This document shows, in pieces, positions 6,885 to 15,029 of a stretch of 24,890 nucleotides of DNA (position 1 is its first letter; each line of letters begins with the position of its first letter). Below the pieces are notes generated by a model. That model saw only the letters and a program-made list of their open reading frames with translations, was not told the DNA's origin and searched no databases. A program made the translations under genes and the position numbers. This DNA comes from Candidatus Poseidoniaceae archaeon (GTDB lineage Archaea; Thermoplasmatota; Poseidoniia; Poseidoniales; Poseidoniaceae): contig JAKURJ010000010.1 in assembly GCA_022452125.1 (NCBI GenBank), positions 1 to 24,890 on the forward strand, given 5' to 3'.

Positions 6885-8870
6885 TTAGTCAAAAAAACCG
6901 TTTTTCCAAGCAGTGATTTCTCCAGTAAAGGCACTAGCTGCGACAGTTAATGGGCTTGCAAGATACAACTTCCCCGGGCCCGAGCGACCTTGAAAATTTC
7001 TGTTAATTGCTGACACAGTGACCTGCTCAGGAGTTATTGAAACACCAGGGCCTGCACCAATACAAGCGCCACAACCCGGGTCGATTAGTTTGACTCCGAC
7101 CTTCAAAAATAGATCATGCCAGCCTTTACGAACTGCCAAATCCTTGACTTGTCCACTTCCATATTGAATGTAGAAATCGACACCTTCTTTCACTTGTAGC
7201 CCGGCGTTATCCGCTTCTTGACAGACCTCAGCATAGTATGCTACATCGTCTTCTTTGCCTGCAGTACAGGACCCTCCATATGCAATATCGATAGCCACAC
7301 TTCCGATATCTGAGATGTGTGCTCCGTTTGTTGGGTCGGAAGGGATTCCCTTGTCAGGGTCGCCCGGATGAGCAACCATTGGGACAATTTTTGAGAGGTC
7401 AATAGTATGCACGCCACCGTCATATTTTGCGCCTTCATCTGGCATAACGGAAAGTGCTCGCATACGCTCTCTGTCCAATCCTTGCGCCCTTTCCATCCAA
7501 TCGTACAACGCTTCATCGGCTTCGCAAATTCCAGTGCGCCCGCTGCACTCAGTTGCCATATTACAGAGGGTGGCTCTTTCGTCAATCGATAGAGAAGAAA
7601 GGCCAGGGCCACCGAACTCCATCGAGCGATTCAGGGTCAATTCCTCGCGAGCGTGGTCTGAAAGAATGAACAGTATAACATCTTTAGCAGTACAACCTTC
7701 GTTTAGAGTCCCTACCAATTCGAAACGGATAGATTCTGGTACTTTTACAAACGTGAAACCTGAATATACTAGACTTGCATATTCTGTAGCTCCTACGCCA
7801 TACGTCAGCGCGTTAGATGCTCCACCCATGCATGTGTGCGAATCAGTAGCTTGGATGAAATCCCCAATTTCGATGAATTCTTCGCGGGCAACTTGGTGAC
7901 AAATTCCCGGGGACACGCCATCTACAGCGGAATAATCTCTTACACCCGTGTGCTTTTGGAACCTGACTTGTAAGTCTCTCAAAGTTTGCACTTTGTGCAT
8001 GTGAGGTACAAATTTCGGGTTGTGGGCTGCATACAACAGATGATCTTCAAAAACTGCAAACTTGCTTGGATTAGGTAGACAATAATCTTCCCCATACTCT
8101 TCGCTCAGGAAAGTATGAACCTGAGCGGTAGTAAATTCGTGACTGTATCCGCCCTGTACTTGAGCAATCACGGGATCATGAGGCTTGACACATTGCTCAT
8201 CTGCATGTCCAACCAAATTACGCGAGATAATTTTCTCCGCCATTGTCATTGGAGTCGTAGGCGTATCTAGCGGTGGTAGCGAAATCTGTTCGCTAGACAA
8301 TTTTTCAGCAAACGGGAAAAGACCTCCGTTCTCTACAATCAATTTCGTAACTGGGTCATATTTCGAAGTGAACTCTTCAAGAGAAATACTCTCTCCGTTT
8401 TGTAATCTCTCCAACATGCCATAATCGCCCATCAATTGACCAAGATTGATGTTATTTCTTTCATGGATAGGTGCGAATGATGAGGCAATAACGATTCTAA
8501 TTCCTGCCCATCTTTCGCACTGTGCAGCTGTTTCACGGGATGAGCCAGTACCCTTCCTTTGGCCGGAAACAATTACTTCGAATCCACCATTGATTAGCGC
8601 ATTTTCATTGAAAACCCTCATGCCATCATGCATCAATCCAGCATAAGCATTCTTTGCAATTTCAGAAGGAGCGTGGTCGAAGCATACCCAAGCTGGAGTC
8701 ATCACGTCAGTATTGATGTCATCGAGGAGGTCTTCTGGAGAGACATCACTCATTTTCAGATTTAGTCCATCATACAACTGTTGTTTGATTAGGTCCAAGT
8801 CTTTGGTGAGAAAAAGCACCCTTTTGCCAGGAGAGAGGCTGATTTTTTCAGGTGGCCAGTTTACGGTCAT
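6885..8870 (-). CDS. Aconitase-superfamily hydratase, single chain with N-terminal swivel domain
   Basis: This 661-residue protein fuses the two parts of an isopropylmalate dehydratase/aconitase. The N-terminal part is a LeuD-like swivel domain (about 50-160) with NTDVMTPAW, the substrate-phosphate-loop-like GTGSSRETA (108-115) and ASSFAPIHERNNINLG. The large catalytic part follows (about 205-661), with the [4Fe-4S] cysteines Cys347 in TDSHTC and Cys600/Cys603 in DPGCGACIG, plus GGSCTAGKEDD and AINRNFQGRSG. It should isomerise a hydroxy-tricarboxylic or isopropylmalic acid by dehydration and rehydration; aconitase, isopropylmalate isomerase and homoaconitase cannot be separated by eye. Swivel-before-catalytic order is known from AcnB, but the AcnB HEAT domain is missing. 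The ATG has a GGGGAG ribosome site four bases upstream. It is the first gene of the minus-strand run toward top6. Confidence 0.9.
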   Translation of the reverse strand: MTVNWPPEKISLSPGKRVLFLTKDLDLIKQQLYDGLNLKMSDVSPEDLLDDINTDVMTPAWVCFDHAPSEIAKNAYAGLMHDGMRVFNENALINGGFEVIVSGQRKGTGSSRETAAQCERWAGIRIVIASSFAPIHERNNINLGQLMGDYGMLERLQNGESISLEEFTSKYDPVTKLIVENGGLFPFAEKLSSEQISLPPLDTPTTPMTMAEKIISRNLVGHADEQCVKPHDPVIAQVQGGYSHEFTTAQVHTFLSEEYGEDYCLPNPSKFAVFEDHLLYAAHNPKFVPHMHKVQTLRDLQVRFQKHTGVRDYSAVDGVSPGICHQVAREEFIEIGDFIQATDSHTCMGGASNALTYGVGATEYASLVYSGFTFVKVPESIRFELVGTLNEGCTAKDVILFILSDHAREELTLNRSMEFGGPGLSSLSIDERATLCNMATECSGRTGICEADEALYDWMERAQGLDRERMRALSVMPDEGAKYDGGVHTIDLSKIVPMVAHPGDPDKGIPSDPTNGAHISDIGSVAIDIAYGGSCTAGKEDDVAYYAEVCQEADNAGLQVKEGVDFYIQYGSGQVKDLAVRKGWHDLFLKVGVKLIDPGCGACIGAGPGVSITPEQVTVSAINRNFQGRSGPGKLYLASPLTVAASAFTGEITAWKNGFFD

Positions 8871-8900
8871 AATTCTCCCCTAAATCCTTTCAAGGGGCAG

Positions 8901-8914
8901 GGAGGTATAACGGG
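8901..8914 (-). promoter_or_regulatory. Putative promoter of the aconitase-family gene
   Basis: On the minus strand CCCGTTATACCTCC carries a TTATAC core centred near 8908. Start of transcription about 25 bases downstream would be near 8883, giving a leader of about 13 bases that includes the GGGGAG ribosome site at 8875-8880. Confidence 0.4.
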
Positions 8915-9085
8915 TTCGGAGGTAACTTTTTCAAAAGGTTGCAAGGGGGGCCGATGCATCAGGAATTTACGTCTGCATTTTGTTGATTTATTTCCATATA
9001 TCATTGTGTCCCGCAGATATTTTTGTATAATATTCCTTTAATTATCGGATTTTTGTTAAACGGCCAACTGCGCCTCATCTCGTAT

Positions 9086-9099
9086 CGAAACCATATTAA
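9086..9099 (+). promoter_or_regulatory. Putative tfb promoter (BRE plus TATA)
   Basis: CGAAACCATATTAA resembles a purine-rich BRE followed by a TATA element. It predicts transcription starting near 9120, just before the hairpin at 9123-9140. A second TATA-like element (GAATAGTTTAAGT, 9110-9122) would instead start transcription near 9143, placing the hairpin between the TATA box and the start site. I cannot decide which is used. Confidence 0.4.
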
Positions 9100-9122
9100 C
9101 CGTGCCGGCGAATAGTTTAAGT

Positions 9123-9140
9123 AACCCTCGTTGGAGGGTT
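9123..9140 (+). promoter_or_regulatory. Perfect inverted repeat in the tfb promoter/leader (possible operator)
   Basis: AACCCTC-GTTG-GAGGGTT is a perfect 7-bp stem with a 4-base loop, followed by TTTTG. It lies about 50 bases before the tfb start, at or just beside the predicted transcription start. It could be an operator, a leader hairpin, or an early termination signal. The sequence shows only the symmetry and position. Confidence 0.45.
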
Positions 9141-9186
9141 TTGATACTTATTCAGTAAGCATGTGCTATGCTGAGGATGTGAAATC

Positions 9187-10119
9187 ATGGTAGACAACAA
9201 CCAACATGTGGAAGATATCGTAAAATGTAGCGATTGCGGAAGCCGAAACCTAACCCGTGACGAAACTCGCGGAGAAGTAGTCTGTGATGACTGCGGACTA
9301 GTATTGGAAGACAATGTAATCGACCAAGGAGCAGAATGGAGAGTATTCTCTCCAGAACAAGGAGACCAGCGCGCACGTACTGGTGCACCAATGACAGTAA
9401 TGCTGCACGACAAAGGATTGTCAACAGACATCGACTGGCAAAACAAGGATTACTCTGGAAAGACAATCAATTCACGATACCGCTCTCAATTCTATCGAAT
9501 GAGAAAGTGGCAGAAGCGTTCTCGTGTCTCTAACGCAACCGAGAGAAACCTGGCTATGGCACTGGCTGAACTTGACCGTATGGCTAGCCGGTTGGAACTT
9601 CCAAAGTCTGTTAGAGAAGCTGCTGCTGTTAACTACAAGAAAGCAGTCGAAAAGAGACTAATTCGTGGACGTTCTATCGAAGGTGTTGCAGCAGCATCAT
9701 TGTATGCAGCATGCCGACAATGTGGTGTTCCTCGTACACTTGACGAAATCGGACAAGCAAGCAGAACTGGCCGCAAAGAAATTGGCCGAACCTACAGATT
9801 CATGGTTCGCGAACTAAAGATGAAAATCATGCCTACAGGACCTGAAGATTATATCTCTCGATTCTGTTCTGGACTAGGATTAGATGCTGAAGTCGAAGCT
9901 AAAGCTCACGAACTGATCAAGGCTGCACAAGAAAAAGAATTGACCAGCGGTCGTGGACCAACTGGAATTGCAGCATCTATCATTTACATCGCAAGCGTAC
10001 TGTGTGGAAAGCGCAGAACACAGCGTGAAGTTGCAGAGGTTGCAGGTGTAACCGAAGTCACAATCCGTAACCGATACAAGGAACTGATTCAGAACCTAAA
10101 CATCGAGTTGGACATTTGA
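9187..10119 (+). CDS. tfb: Transcription initiation factor TFB (TFIIB)
   Basis: TFB binds the TBP-TATA complex and BRE and recruits archaeal RNA polymerase. The 310-residue protein has an N-terminal zinc ribbon with Cys14, Cys17, Cys33 and Cys36. The B-reader/linker region follows (about 45-110), including GAEWRVFSPEQ and a DIDWQNKDYSG segment. The two cyclin-like repeats are at about 117-205 and 214-300; the second ends in a helix-turn-helix (EVAEVAGVTEVTIRNRYKEL) that contacts the BRE. Length and residues are intact. The ATG follows GAGG at a spacing of about ten bases. It is preceded by an unusually structured promoter region and followed by a second perfect hairpin, which suggests its expression is controlled or insulated. 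Confidence 0.97.
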   Translation: MVDNNQHVEDIVKCSDCGSRNLTRDETRGEVVCDDCGLVLEDNVIDQGAEWRVFSPEQGDQRARTGAPMTVMLHDKGLSTDIDWQNKDYSGKTINSRYRSQFYRMRKWQKRSRVSNATERNLAMALAELDRMASRLELPKSVREAAAVNYKKAVEKRLIRGRSIEGVAAASLYAACRQCGVPRTLDEIGQASRTGRKEIGRTYRFMVRELKMKIMPTGPEDYISRFCSGLGLDAEVEAKAHELIKAAQEKELTSGRGPTGIAASIIYIASVLCGKRRTQREVAEVAGVTEVTIRNRYKELIQNLNIELDI

Positions 10120-10121
10120 GG

Positions 10122-10141
10122 CAATTCCATAATTGGAATTG
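10122..10141 (+). repeat. Perfect hairpin just after tfb
   Basis: CAATTCCA-TAAT-TGGAATTG is a perfect 8-bp inverted repeat with a 4-base loop, two bases after the tfb stop and 23 bases before the next gene. There is no T-tract after it, so classical archaeal poly-T termination is not evident. It may mark the 3' end of tfb mRNA or a processing site, or be a protein-binding palindrome for the next gene. Confidence 0.45.
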
Positions 10142-10164
10142 GAGCGCACTGTGAGGCGGCTTGA

Positions 10165-11631
10165 ATGAAGAGTAGGCATCGTGTTTCCGAGAGCGTATTG
10201 GAGTCTTTATGCGAACGCCTTGCTGAGTCGATAAAAACAGGACTCAAAGCCTGGCCCTTGCCATTCCCTCCTTTGAGTGATCCGGATTTTCCTGTGATGC
10301 ATCCCAAGGACCAAGAGAAGATTGTGGAAATGGGAGTTGGCTTACTTCAAGCAGATAGAGGAATGTTCGATAGGCACTTGGCAATAGTTGTAGATTTGAT
10401 TGTTCCACACAGAATGAATCTTTCAGACGACCCGTTCGAAATCCACGAGAAGTGGTTGATGAAAAGACTGGATACTCTAACTGAAAGATTGCAATTTGCA
10501 ATAGCCACAGAATGGCTAGCTCAAGCACTTGACCAGTCAAGTCCGGATTCAGACCGATGGTGGTTATCTGTCGCTCTAATCAATGGATTGTGTGATGCTT
10601 CACATGGACAGCCTGTTCACCAAGGGTACCATTTGGTCGAATCAATTGCATTAGCAGAGAGGCCTGGAACATGGCACACACAACCTGATGTAACAAACGC
10701 AAACATGGATTGGAATCCTCACGGTATGGTTCCTCGAACTACATCTGTAGTGGCCCACGAAGCAGGCGCAGATGCTGCAAAGTGGATGATGGAACAATTA
10801 GAAAATAGCGGTGAAGAACGTCGTAAACTGCTGATTGAGTGGTGTAGGCTACTCTTGGAGAGAAAGGAATTGATTGAGCCTCTTGGCATTCCGCAAATTC
10901 TGATTCGCAGAGCAGCGGACCCTTCGCAAGAAGTTTCGAGTAGAGTTGTATTGTGTCTTGCCAAACTGATCGAAGGCGACAAAGATTCTGCATTGGAATG
11001 CATCCGTGTTTTACATGGAAGAGAAGATTTGCTAACACGTAGAGCAATGGCCGATGTCCTAACAAGGCTGTTTAGAAGAATCACTACCGATGCAATCCCT
11101 CTACTCGATGGCATGCTAGAGGATGATGATGAAAGCGTTCTAGCTGCAGCAAGTGCAACTGTGGGCGATTTACGATTCCTTGACAAAGATATGTGGGCGG
11201 ATAAGATTGCAGAGTTATGCACCCACCCCTCCAAAATTGTTCGCAGAAATTTAGTCTACACAATTCGTGATTATCTCGAAGAATATTCTGAAGACTCAAG
11301 AGGAATTATTCCCAAGCTTTGGGCAGATGGTGATGAAACAGTATTGACTCGATTACGTGAATTATTGATGCGAATGGATGAAGTTGATGCAGACAGATTT
11401 GCAGCAACCCTACGCTCACTAGAAGGACTTGACATCGAAGGGCTTTGGGCGCCAATGCGCGTCAAAGACGAGGACAGAGTTACACAATGGCAACAATGGT
11501 TAGTTGGTAAAGCAGACCAACCAACGACACCAGAGCGCCCTGAAATTCATGTTTCTGATATGACTGAAGGAGAACTTCCTGAATTAGGTGATGCATTGAA
11601 TATGCTCGATGATATGGGCTTCCTTGATTGA
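10165..11631 (+). CDS. HEAT/armadillo-like helical repeat protein, function unknown
   Basis: The 488-residue protein has no signal peptide or TM segment and is acidic and almost wholly helical. From about residue 205 to 420 it shows HEAT-like helix pairs, with recurring patterns such as DPSQEVSSRVVLCLAKLI, DDESVLAAASATVGDL and HPSKIVRRNLVYTIRDYL. These look like a protein-interaction solenoid. The first 200 residues are less clear and contain WWLSVALINGLCDA and a Trp-rich, proline-rich stretch. The C-terminus is acidic. No catalytic motif is visible, so a scaffold or adaptor role is only inference. The gene lies 45 bases after tfb, with GAGG about eight bases before the ATG; co-expression with tfb is possible but a hairpin intervenes. 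Confidence 0.75.
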   Translation: MKSRHRVSESVLESLCERLAESIKTGLKAWPLPFPPLSDPDFPVMHPKDQEKIVEMGVGLLQADRGMFDRHLAIVVDLIVPHRMNLSDDPFEIHEKWLMKRLDTLTERLQFAIATEWLAQALDQSSPDSDRWWLSVALINGLCDASHGQPVHQGYHLVESIALAERPGTWHTQPDVTNANMDWNPHGMVPRTTSVVAHEAGADAAKWMMEQLENSGEERRKLLIEWCRLLLERKELIEPLGIPQILIRRAADPSQEVSSRVVLCLAKLIEGDKDSALECIRVLHGREDLLTRRAMADVLTRLFRRITTDAIPLLDGMLEDDDESVLAAASATVGDLRFLDKDMWADKIAELCTHPSKIVRRNLVYTIRDYLEEYSEDSRGIIPKLWADGDETVLTRLRELLMRMDEVDADRFAATLRSLEGLDIEGLWAPMRVKDEDRVTQWQQWLVGKADQPTTPERPEIHVSDMTEGELPELGDALNMLDDMGFLD

Positions 11632-11667
11632 CAAAAACCTCTTGAAGGCGACCTAGTATTCGTAGCC

Positions 11668-13710
11668 ATGCGCTGCGCAGTGCTATTCACATCGCTTCTA
11701 CTACTTTCGATTGTCCCGCTGTCAACTAATGTTACAGCAGAAGGCATAGATTCAGACACCGGAGTCATAATTATGGCAGAATTCAACGAGTCTACTGAAA
11801 TTACGAACTTGACAATTACGGCTCCTCAAACCAACGATTCTATACTGTTAGATGAATTTAGAACATCGGAAATCCACCTATTTAGAATTGCTTCGGAGAG
11901 AGATCCTAATGGCACATGGTCTGGCTATGGTAATTGGGAACTCATAGAAAACATCACTCTATGTTCCAGAACGATGTTGAATTCTGAATGTTCAGGAAAT
12001 ACTTTCCAAATGGAAATACATCCACCTCCTGGTTATTACTTCGTTAATTATGCTTTAACTACCGCTATGCCTCCATCCCTAATAGAGCCCAATGGCGCTT
12101 ACTGGGATAACAATTCTTGGTATCAATATTATGTAAATAACCCACCCATTACTTCATCTAATCACTATTTGCAATCTTTACCTGGGCCTACGCAATATTT
12201 GTATGAGAATATATCCCTTATTGAATCGGTAGAAAATTTGTCTGCAAGCTACTCAGATGGAGTTACAGATTTGACTTGGGATTATCCAACAGGATTGGAC
12301 ATGAATCATTCAATTATGATTTACAGTCACGATTCCCCAGCTACCAGAGAAAACTGGAGTGAAATGCCAAAGACAATCGTTAGCAGTAGCGTTCCTGCGG
12401 GAACTACAAGCTACCAGATAAACCACTCGAGCAGTTCTGTTGAGAGAGATATCTACTATTCAGTCACTCTACTGTACCCTACTTCAGAAGACACTAGATT
12501 CCTTGGTTCAAACACATTGACATCTCCTGTATGGGAGGATAATGTAGCACCCCTATTCATCGGAGAATTGTCAGCAATCTTCGATGTTGAAACCGGTACA
12601 ACGACGATTGATTGGGAAGAAGGAGTTCAGGACGACGATCTAACAATCAATATCTATCGTAGCAGCATAGAACCTGGAGCATTAGCCTCAAACACATTAG
12701 TCGCCACAGTCGATGCAGCTCAATCGTCATACGAAATAGAAGTTCCATTCGGAGAACACCGCCAATCATGGTATGCAATAACATTGGAAGACTCACAAGG
12801 AAACGAAATAATGGAGTTGACAGAATCCTCTCCAGTATCAGATCCAGTCATCGAGTCAACGATTTCCACAACCACCGTTTCTGGAATTGATACTGAAAGA
12901 TATGCAGACGGGACGGTCGCCATTTCTTGGAATGACAATACGAACAACCCTATTGCTTTAGCAAAAGTTTGGCGCTCAACCAGCGGACCAATCGACTCAT
13001 TGGATGATGTTGAAGAGTTGGGCATAACAAATCTTTCAAGTCAACAATTTTTGCACAATCCACTTAACGCTCAAGACGAAGCTTGGTATGCTGTAACTAT
13101 TGTAGCAGCCTGGGGTTCGGAACAGAATCCATGGCACGACGAGAGATTGTTTACAGGCGTAAATTCTCTTTCACAACCTCTTCGAGAAACCGATGAAGAA
13201 GTCGAAGAAGTCGTAGTTAGTTTCACGTCCAGTGTTATGACAACAACAGGACAGCGGGCGAATTTGAGCGACGGCTCTATGGTGTCACTGGGGGCTATGA
13301 ATGAAGGTGACATGATCATCATCTCTACATCTTCCACAGTAACAAATATCTCTTGTCAAGATATTAATGGTGAAGGCACCTCTATTAATTCTCAATCAGA
13401 TTGGGCTCTGTCATTTAGCGCAAATCAATCAGGAGAGAAGTGTCTAGGATTGATTGTCAATGGAGATGAAGAAATTGGATTTATTCTAACTTGGAATTAT
13501 ATTGAAACAATTGTCGAAGACGATGATGATGACGATGAACGTGCCGGCGAGGAGCGCGATGACAAAGATGAGCGCGACAGTCCAAAAAGCCGTGATGGCG
13601 ACGGAATGGAAACTGTTGCAACTGTAATTCTGACAATAGTCATACTTGCACTAATCGTCTACCTATTGGTTATGATGCGCACGCCTGAATATGCCGAAGA
13701 AGAAGAGTGA
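11668..13710 (+). CDS. Large surface protein, FN3-like domains, C-terminal membrane anchor
   Basis: Residues 1-24 form a signal peptide (MRCAVLFTSLLLLSIVPLS, probable cleavage after NVTA). The ectodomain of about 600 residues is rich in Asn, Thr and Ser with many N-x-S/T sites. It contains three FN3-like beta-sandwich units at about 186-275, 290-390 and 400-505, each ending in a Trp/Tyr-Tyr/Ala strand (YYSVTLLY, WYAITLED, WYAVTIVA). A spacer with a run of six aspartates and alternating Arg/Asp/Glu residues precedes a single TM helix at about 650-670. A short cytoplasmic tail ends in EEEE. The topology is type I: outside ectodomain, inside tail. A cell-surface or S-layer-associated role is inference. 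The gene stands 36 bases after the HEAT-like gene, and its stop abuts the stop of the next gene on the other strand. Confidence 0.8.
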   Translation: MRCAVLFTSLLLLSIVPLSTNVTAEGIDSDTGVIIMAEFNESTEITNLTITAPQTNDSILLDEFRTSEIHLFRIASERDPNGTWSGYGNWELIENITLCSRTMLNSECSGNTFQMEIHPPPGYYFVNYALTTAMPPSLIEPNGAYWDNNSWYQYYVNNPPITSSNHYLQSLPGPTQYLYENISLIESVENLSASYSDGVTDLTWDYPTGLDMNHSIMIYSHDSPATRENWSEMPKTIVSSSVPAGTTSYQINHSSSSVERDIYYSVTLLYPTSEDTRFLGSNTLTSPVWEDNVAPLFIGELSAIFDVETGTTTIDWEEGVQDDDLTINIYRSSIEPGALASNTLVATVDAAQSSYEIEVPFGEHRQSWYAITLEDSQGNEIMELTESSPVSDPVIESTISTTTVSGIDTERYADGTVAISWNDNTNNPIALAKVWRSTSGPIDSLDDVEELGITNLSSQQFLHNPLNAQDEAWYAVTIVAAWGSEQNPWHDERLFTGVNSLSQPLRETDEEVEEVVVSFTSSVMTTTGQRANLSDGSMVSLGAMNEGDMIIISTSSTVTNISCQDINGEGTSINSQSDWALSFSANQSGEKCLGLIVNGDEEIGFILTWNYIETIVEDDDDDDERAGEERDDKDERDSPKSRDGDGMETVATVILTIVILALIVYLLVMMRTPEYAEEEE

Positions 13711-14118
13711 TCATTCCTCTTCGCTAGAAAGCGGACCTGCTGTTGACATCCAAACATAGACACCGTTGGTTGTAGTAAGTAACCCGATTAGTGATAGAAT
13801 CAATCCAGCAGGTTCTGGGAAGAAATCAATCCTTCCAACTGCATATGCAATTCCTAAGATTACAAGTCCGACTCCAATCACCGTGGTGGAAGCCCCTTCT
13901 GGGTCTTTCCATAAATCCATAGTTGGCACTACTCCATTGGTCTCGAAAGTTAGTCTAAACCATGCCAAATAGAGCAACATCAAGCCAATCAATCCAAGTG
14001 AACCTGAGGTGAATGTAGAATCATTCCACGGACCCTCGGGAGATAAATCAGTGAATGTAATGGCGACAAGAATAGCCCCTATGGCGGCAAAGACTCGCCA
14101 CTCCGTCTTTGCGCCCAT
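13711..14118 (-). CDS. Small four-TM membrane protein, unknown
   Basis: The 135-residue protein has four hydrophobic segments at about 8-24, 40-57, 79-95 and 103-122, with short acidic loops, and it ends in SSEEE. No known family is recognised. Its stop codon touches that of the preceding plus-strand gene (TGATCA at 13708-13713), so their 3' ends face each other with no spacer. It is divergent from the GalU-like gene 53 bases away, so promoters for both must lie in that short gap or overlap the coding starts. Confidence 0.7.
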   Translation of the reverse strand: MGAKTEWRVFAAIGAILVAITFTDLSPEGPWNDSTFTSGSLGLIGLMLLYLAWFRLTFETNGVVPTMDLWKDPEGASTTVIGVGLVILGIAYAVGRIDFFPEPAGLILSLIGLLTTTNGVYVWMSTAGPLSSEEE

Positions 14119-14171
14119 AAGGTAGCCTGTGGGGCGCCACGCTTGAAAGCAATGGGGATGTTAGGGTGTTG

Positions 14172-15029
14172 ATGGCAGCGGTTGAGGATGCAGTGTTGGT
14201 TGCCGGCGGCATCGGCTCGAGGATGCTCCCTGCTAGTGCTGCTATTGCGAAAGAAGCACTCCCTCTCGTGGATATTCCTGCGATCACACACCTAGCTAGA
14301 GAAGCAGTAGAAGCAGGCGCTAAGCGATTACACATAATCACATCACCATCAAAGGATTTCACAGGCTTACTCAAAGACAATTCATGGGCCTTAGCAAATC
14401 GCTCGGACATTAGCAAAGAATTGCTATCTCCATTTGCAGAGGTAGAAGTTCAAATCCATGTTCAGGAAATACCTCGAGGATTTGGAGATGCACTCAGTTG
14501 TGCACTAGGCTCGATTGATGGGCCATTCATGGTTCTACTCGGGGACAACATTCTCATGGATTCTCACTCAACAGTATCGAACTACACCCCTTCCAACGCT
14601 TCGAAGATCTTAGTAGAAGCTTACGAGAAAACCTCCCTTCCTTGTGTTGGATTGGCTGCGGTAAAAGACCCTGAAAACTACGGAGTTGTATCTATGGACG
14701 GACAACTCGTCAAGGAAATAGTCGAGAAGCCAAGTCGAGAAAACGCACCATCAAACTTGGTTCTATGTGGCCGTTACCTGTTTACTGCAGACACTGCAGA
14801 CTTACTCTCAAAATACAGTTTCGAGGAATATGGTGAATTACAATCCATAGCCGTGCAAAAGCATTGGATGGAGAATGAAGGATTGGTAGGAGTCGAATTA
14901 GAAGGATTCCAGTGGTATGACTCAGGAGCACCTTTGCCCTGGCTCAAGGGCCAAATCGATTACGCCCTCAGACGTGAAGATATGAGTGATGAAATCAGGG
15001 ATTGGCTGAAGGATAGACTTCAGCGCTGA
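14172..15029 (+). CDS. GalU-like nucleotidyltransferase (UTP--glucose-1-phosphate uridylyltransferase family)
   Basis: The enzyme should join a sugar 1-phosphate with a nucleoside triphosphate, most likely UTP and glucose 1-phosphate. From the ATG the N-terminus carries VLVAGGIGSRMLPASAAIAK, the NTP-binding loop with the family's KE-x-LP lysine near residue 27, then LLGDNI (metal-binding Asp), ENYGVV and IVEKPS. The order and spacing match GalU rather than RmlA. At 285 residues it is slightly short. A GTG at 14166 is an alternative start adding two residues; no convincing ribosome site distinguishes them. UDP-glucose made here could feed the dehydrogenase-like enzyme at 19368-20189. Its 3' end overlaps that of the RNase HI gene on the other strand by ten bases. 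The sugar and base specificity cannot be confirmed by eye. Confidence 0.85.
   Translation: MAAVEDAVLVAGGIGSRMLPASAAIAKEALPLVDIPAITHLAREAVEAGAKRLHIITSPSKDFTGLLKDNSWALANRSDISKELLSPFAEVEVQIHVQEIPRGFGDALSCALGSIDGPFMVLLGDNILMDSHSTVSNYTPSNASKILVEAYEKTSLPCVGLAAVKDPENYGVVSMDGQLVKEIVEKPSRENAPSNLVLCGRYLFTADTADLLSKYSFEEYGELQSIAVQKHWMENEGLVGVELEGFQWYDSGAPLPWLKGQIDYALRREDMSDEIRDWLKDRLQR

Larger units (their letters stand above)
8871..9186. other. 316-bp divergent intergenic region between the aconitase-family gene and tfb
   Basis: No credible gene is seen. The left part holds a minus-strand promoter and ribosome site for the aconitase-family gene. The middle (about 8975-9060) is AT-rich with TATA-like stretches on both strands and no assigned role. 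The right part holds TATA-like elements and a perfect hairpin upstream of tfb. Confidence 0.7.

Noticed and set aside
7241..7612. Minus-strand frame of 123 codons in another frame within the aconitase-family gene
   Set aside because: It sits on the same strand but out of frame with a gene whose catalytic motifs continue without interruption through this stretch.
8877..8897. Inverted repeat CCCCT/AGGGG covering the ribosome site of the aconitase-family gene, as a possible translational switch
   Set aside because: The best TATA element predicts transcription from about 8883, so the 5' arm at 8893-8897 would not be in the mRNA. The stem is only 5 bp with an 11-base loop.
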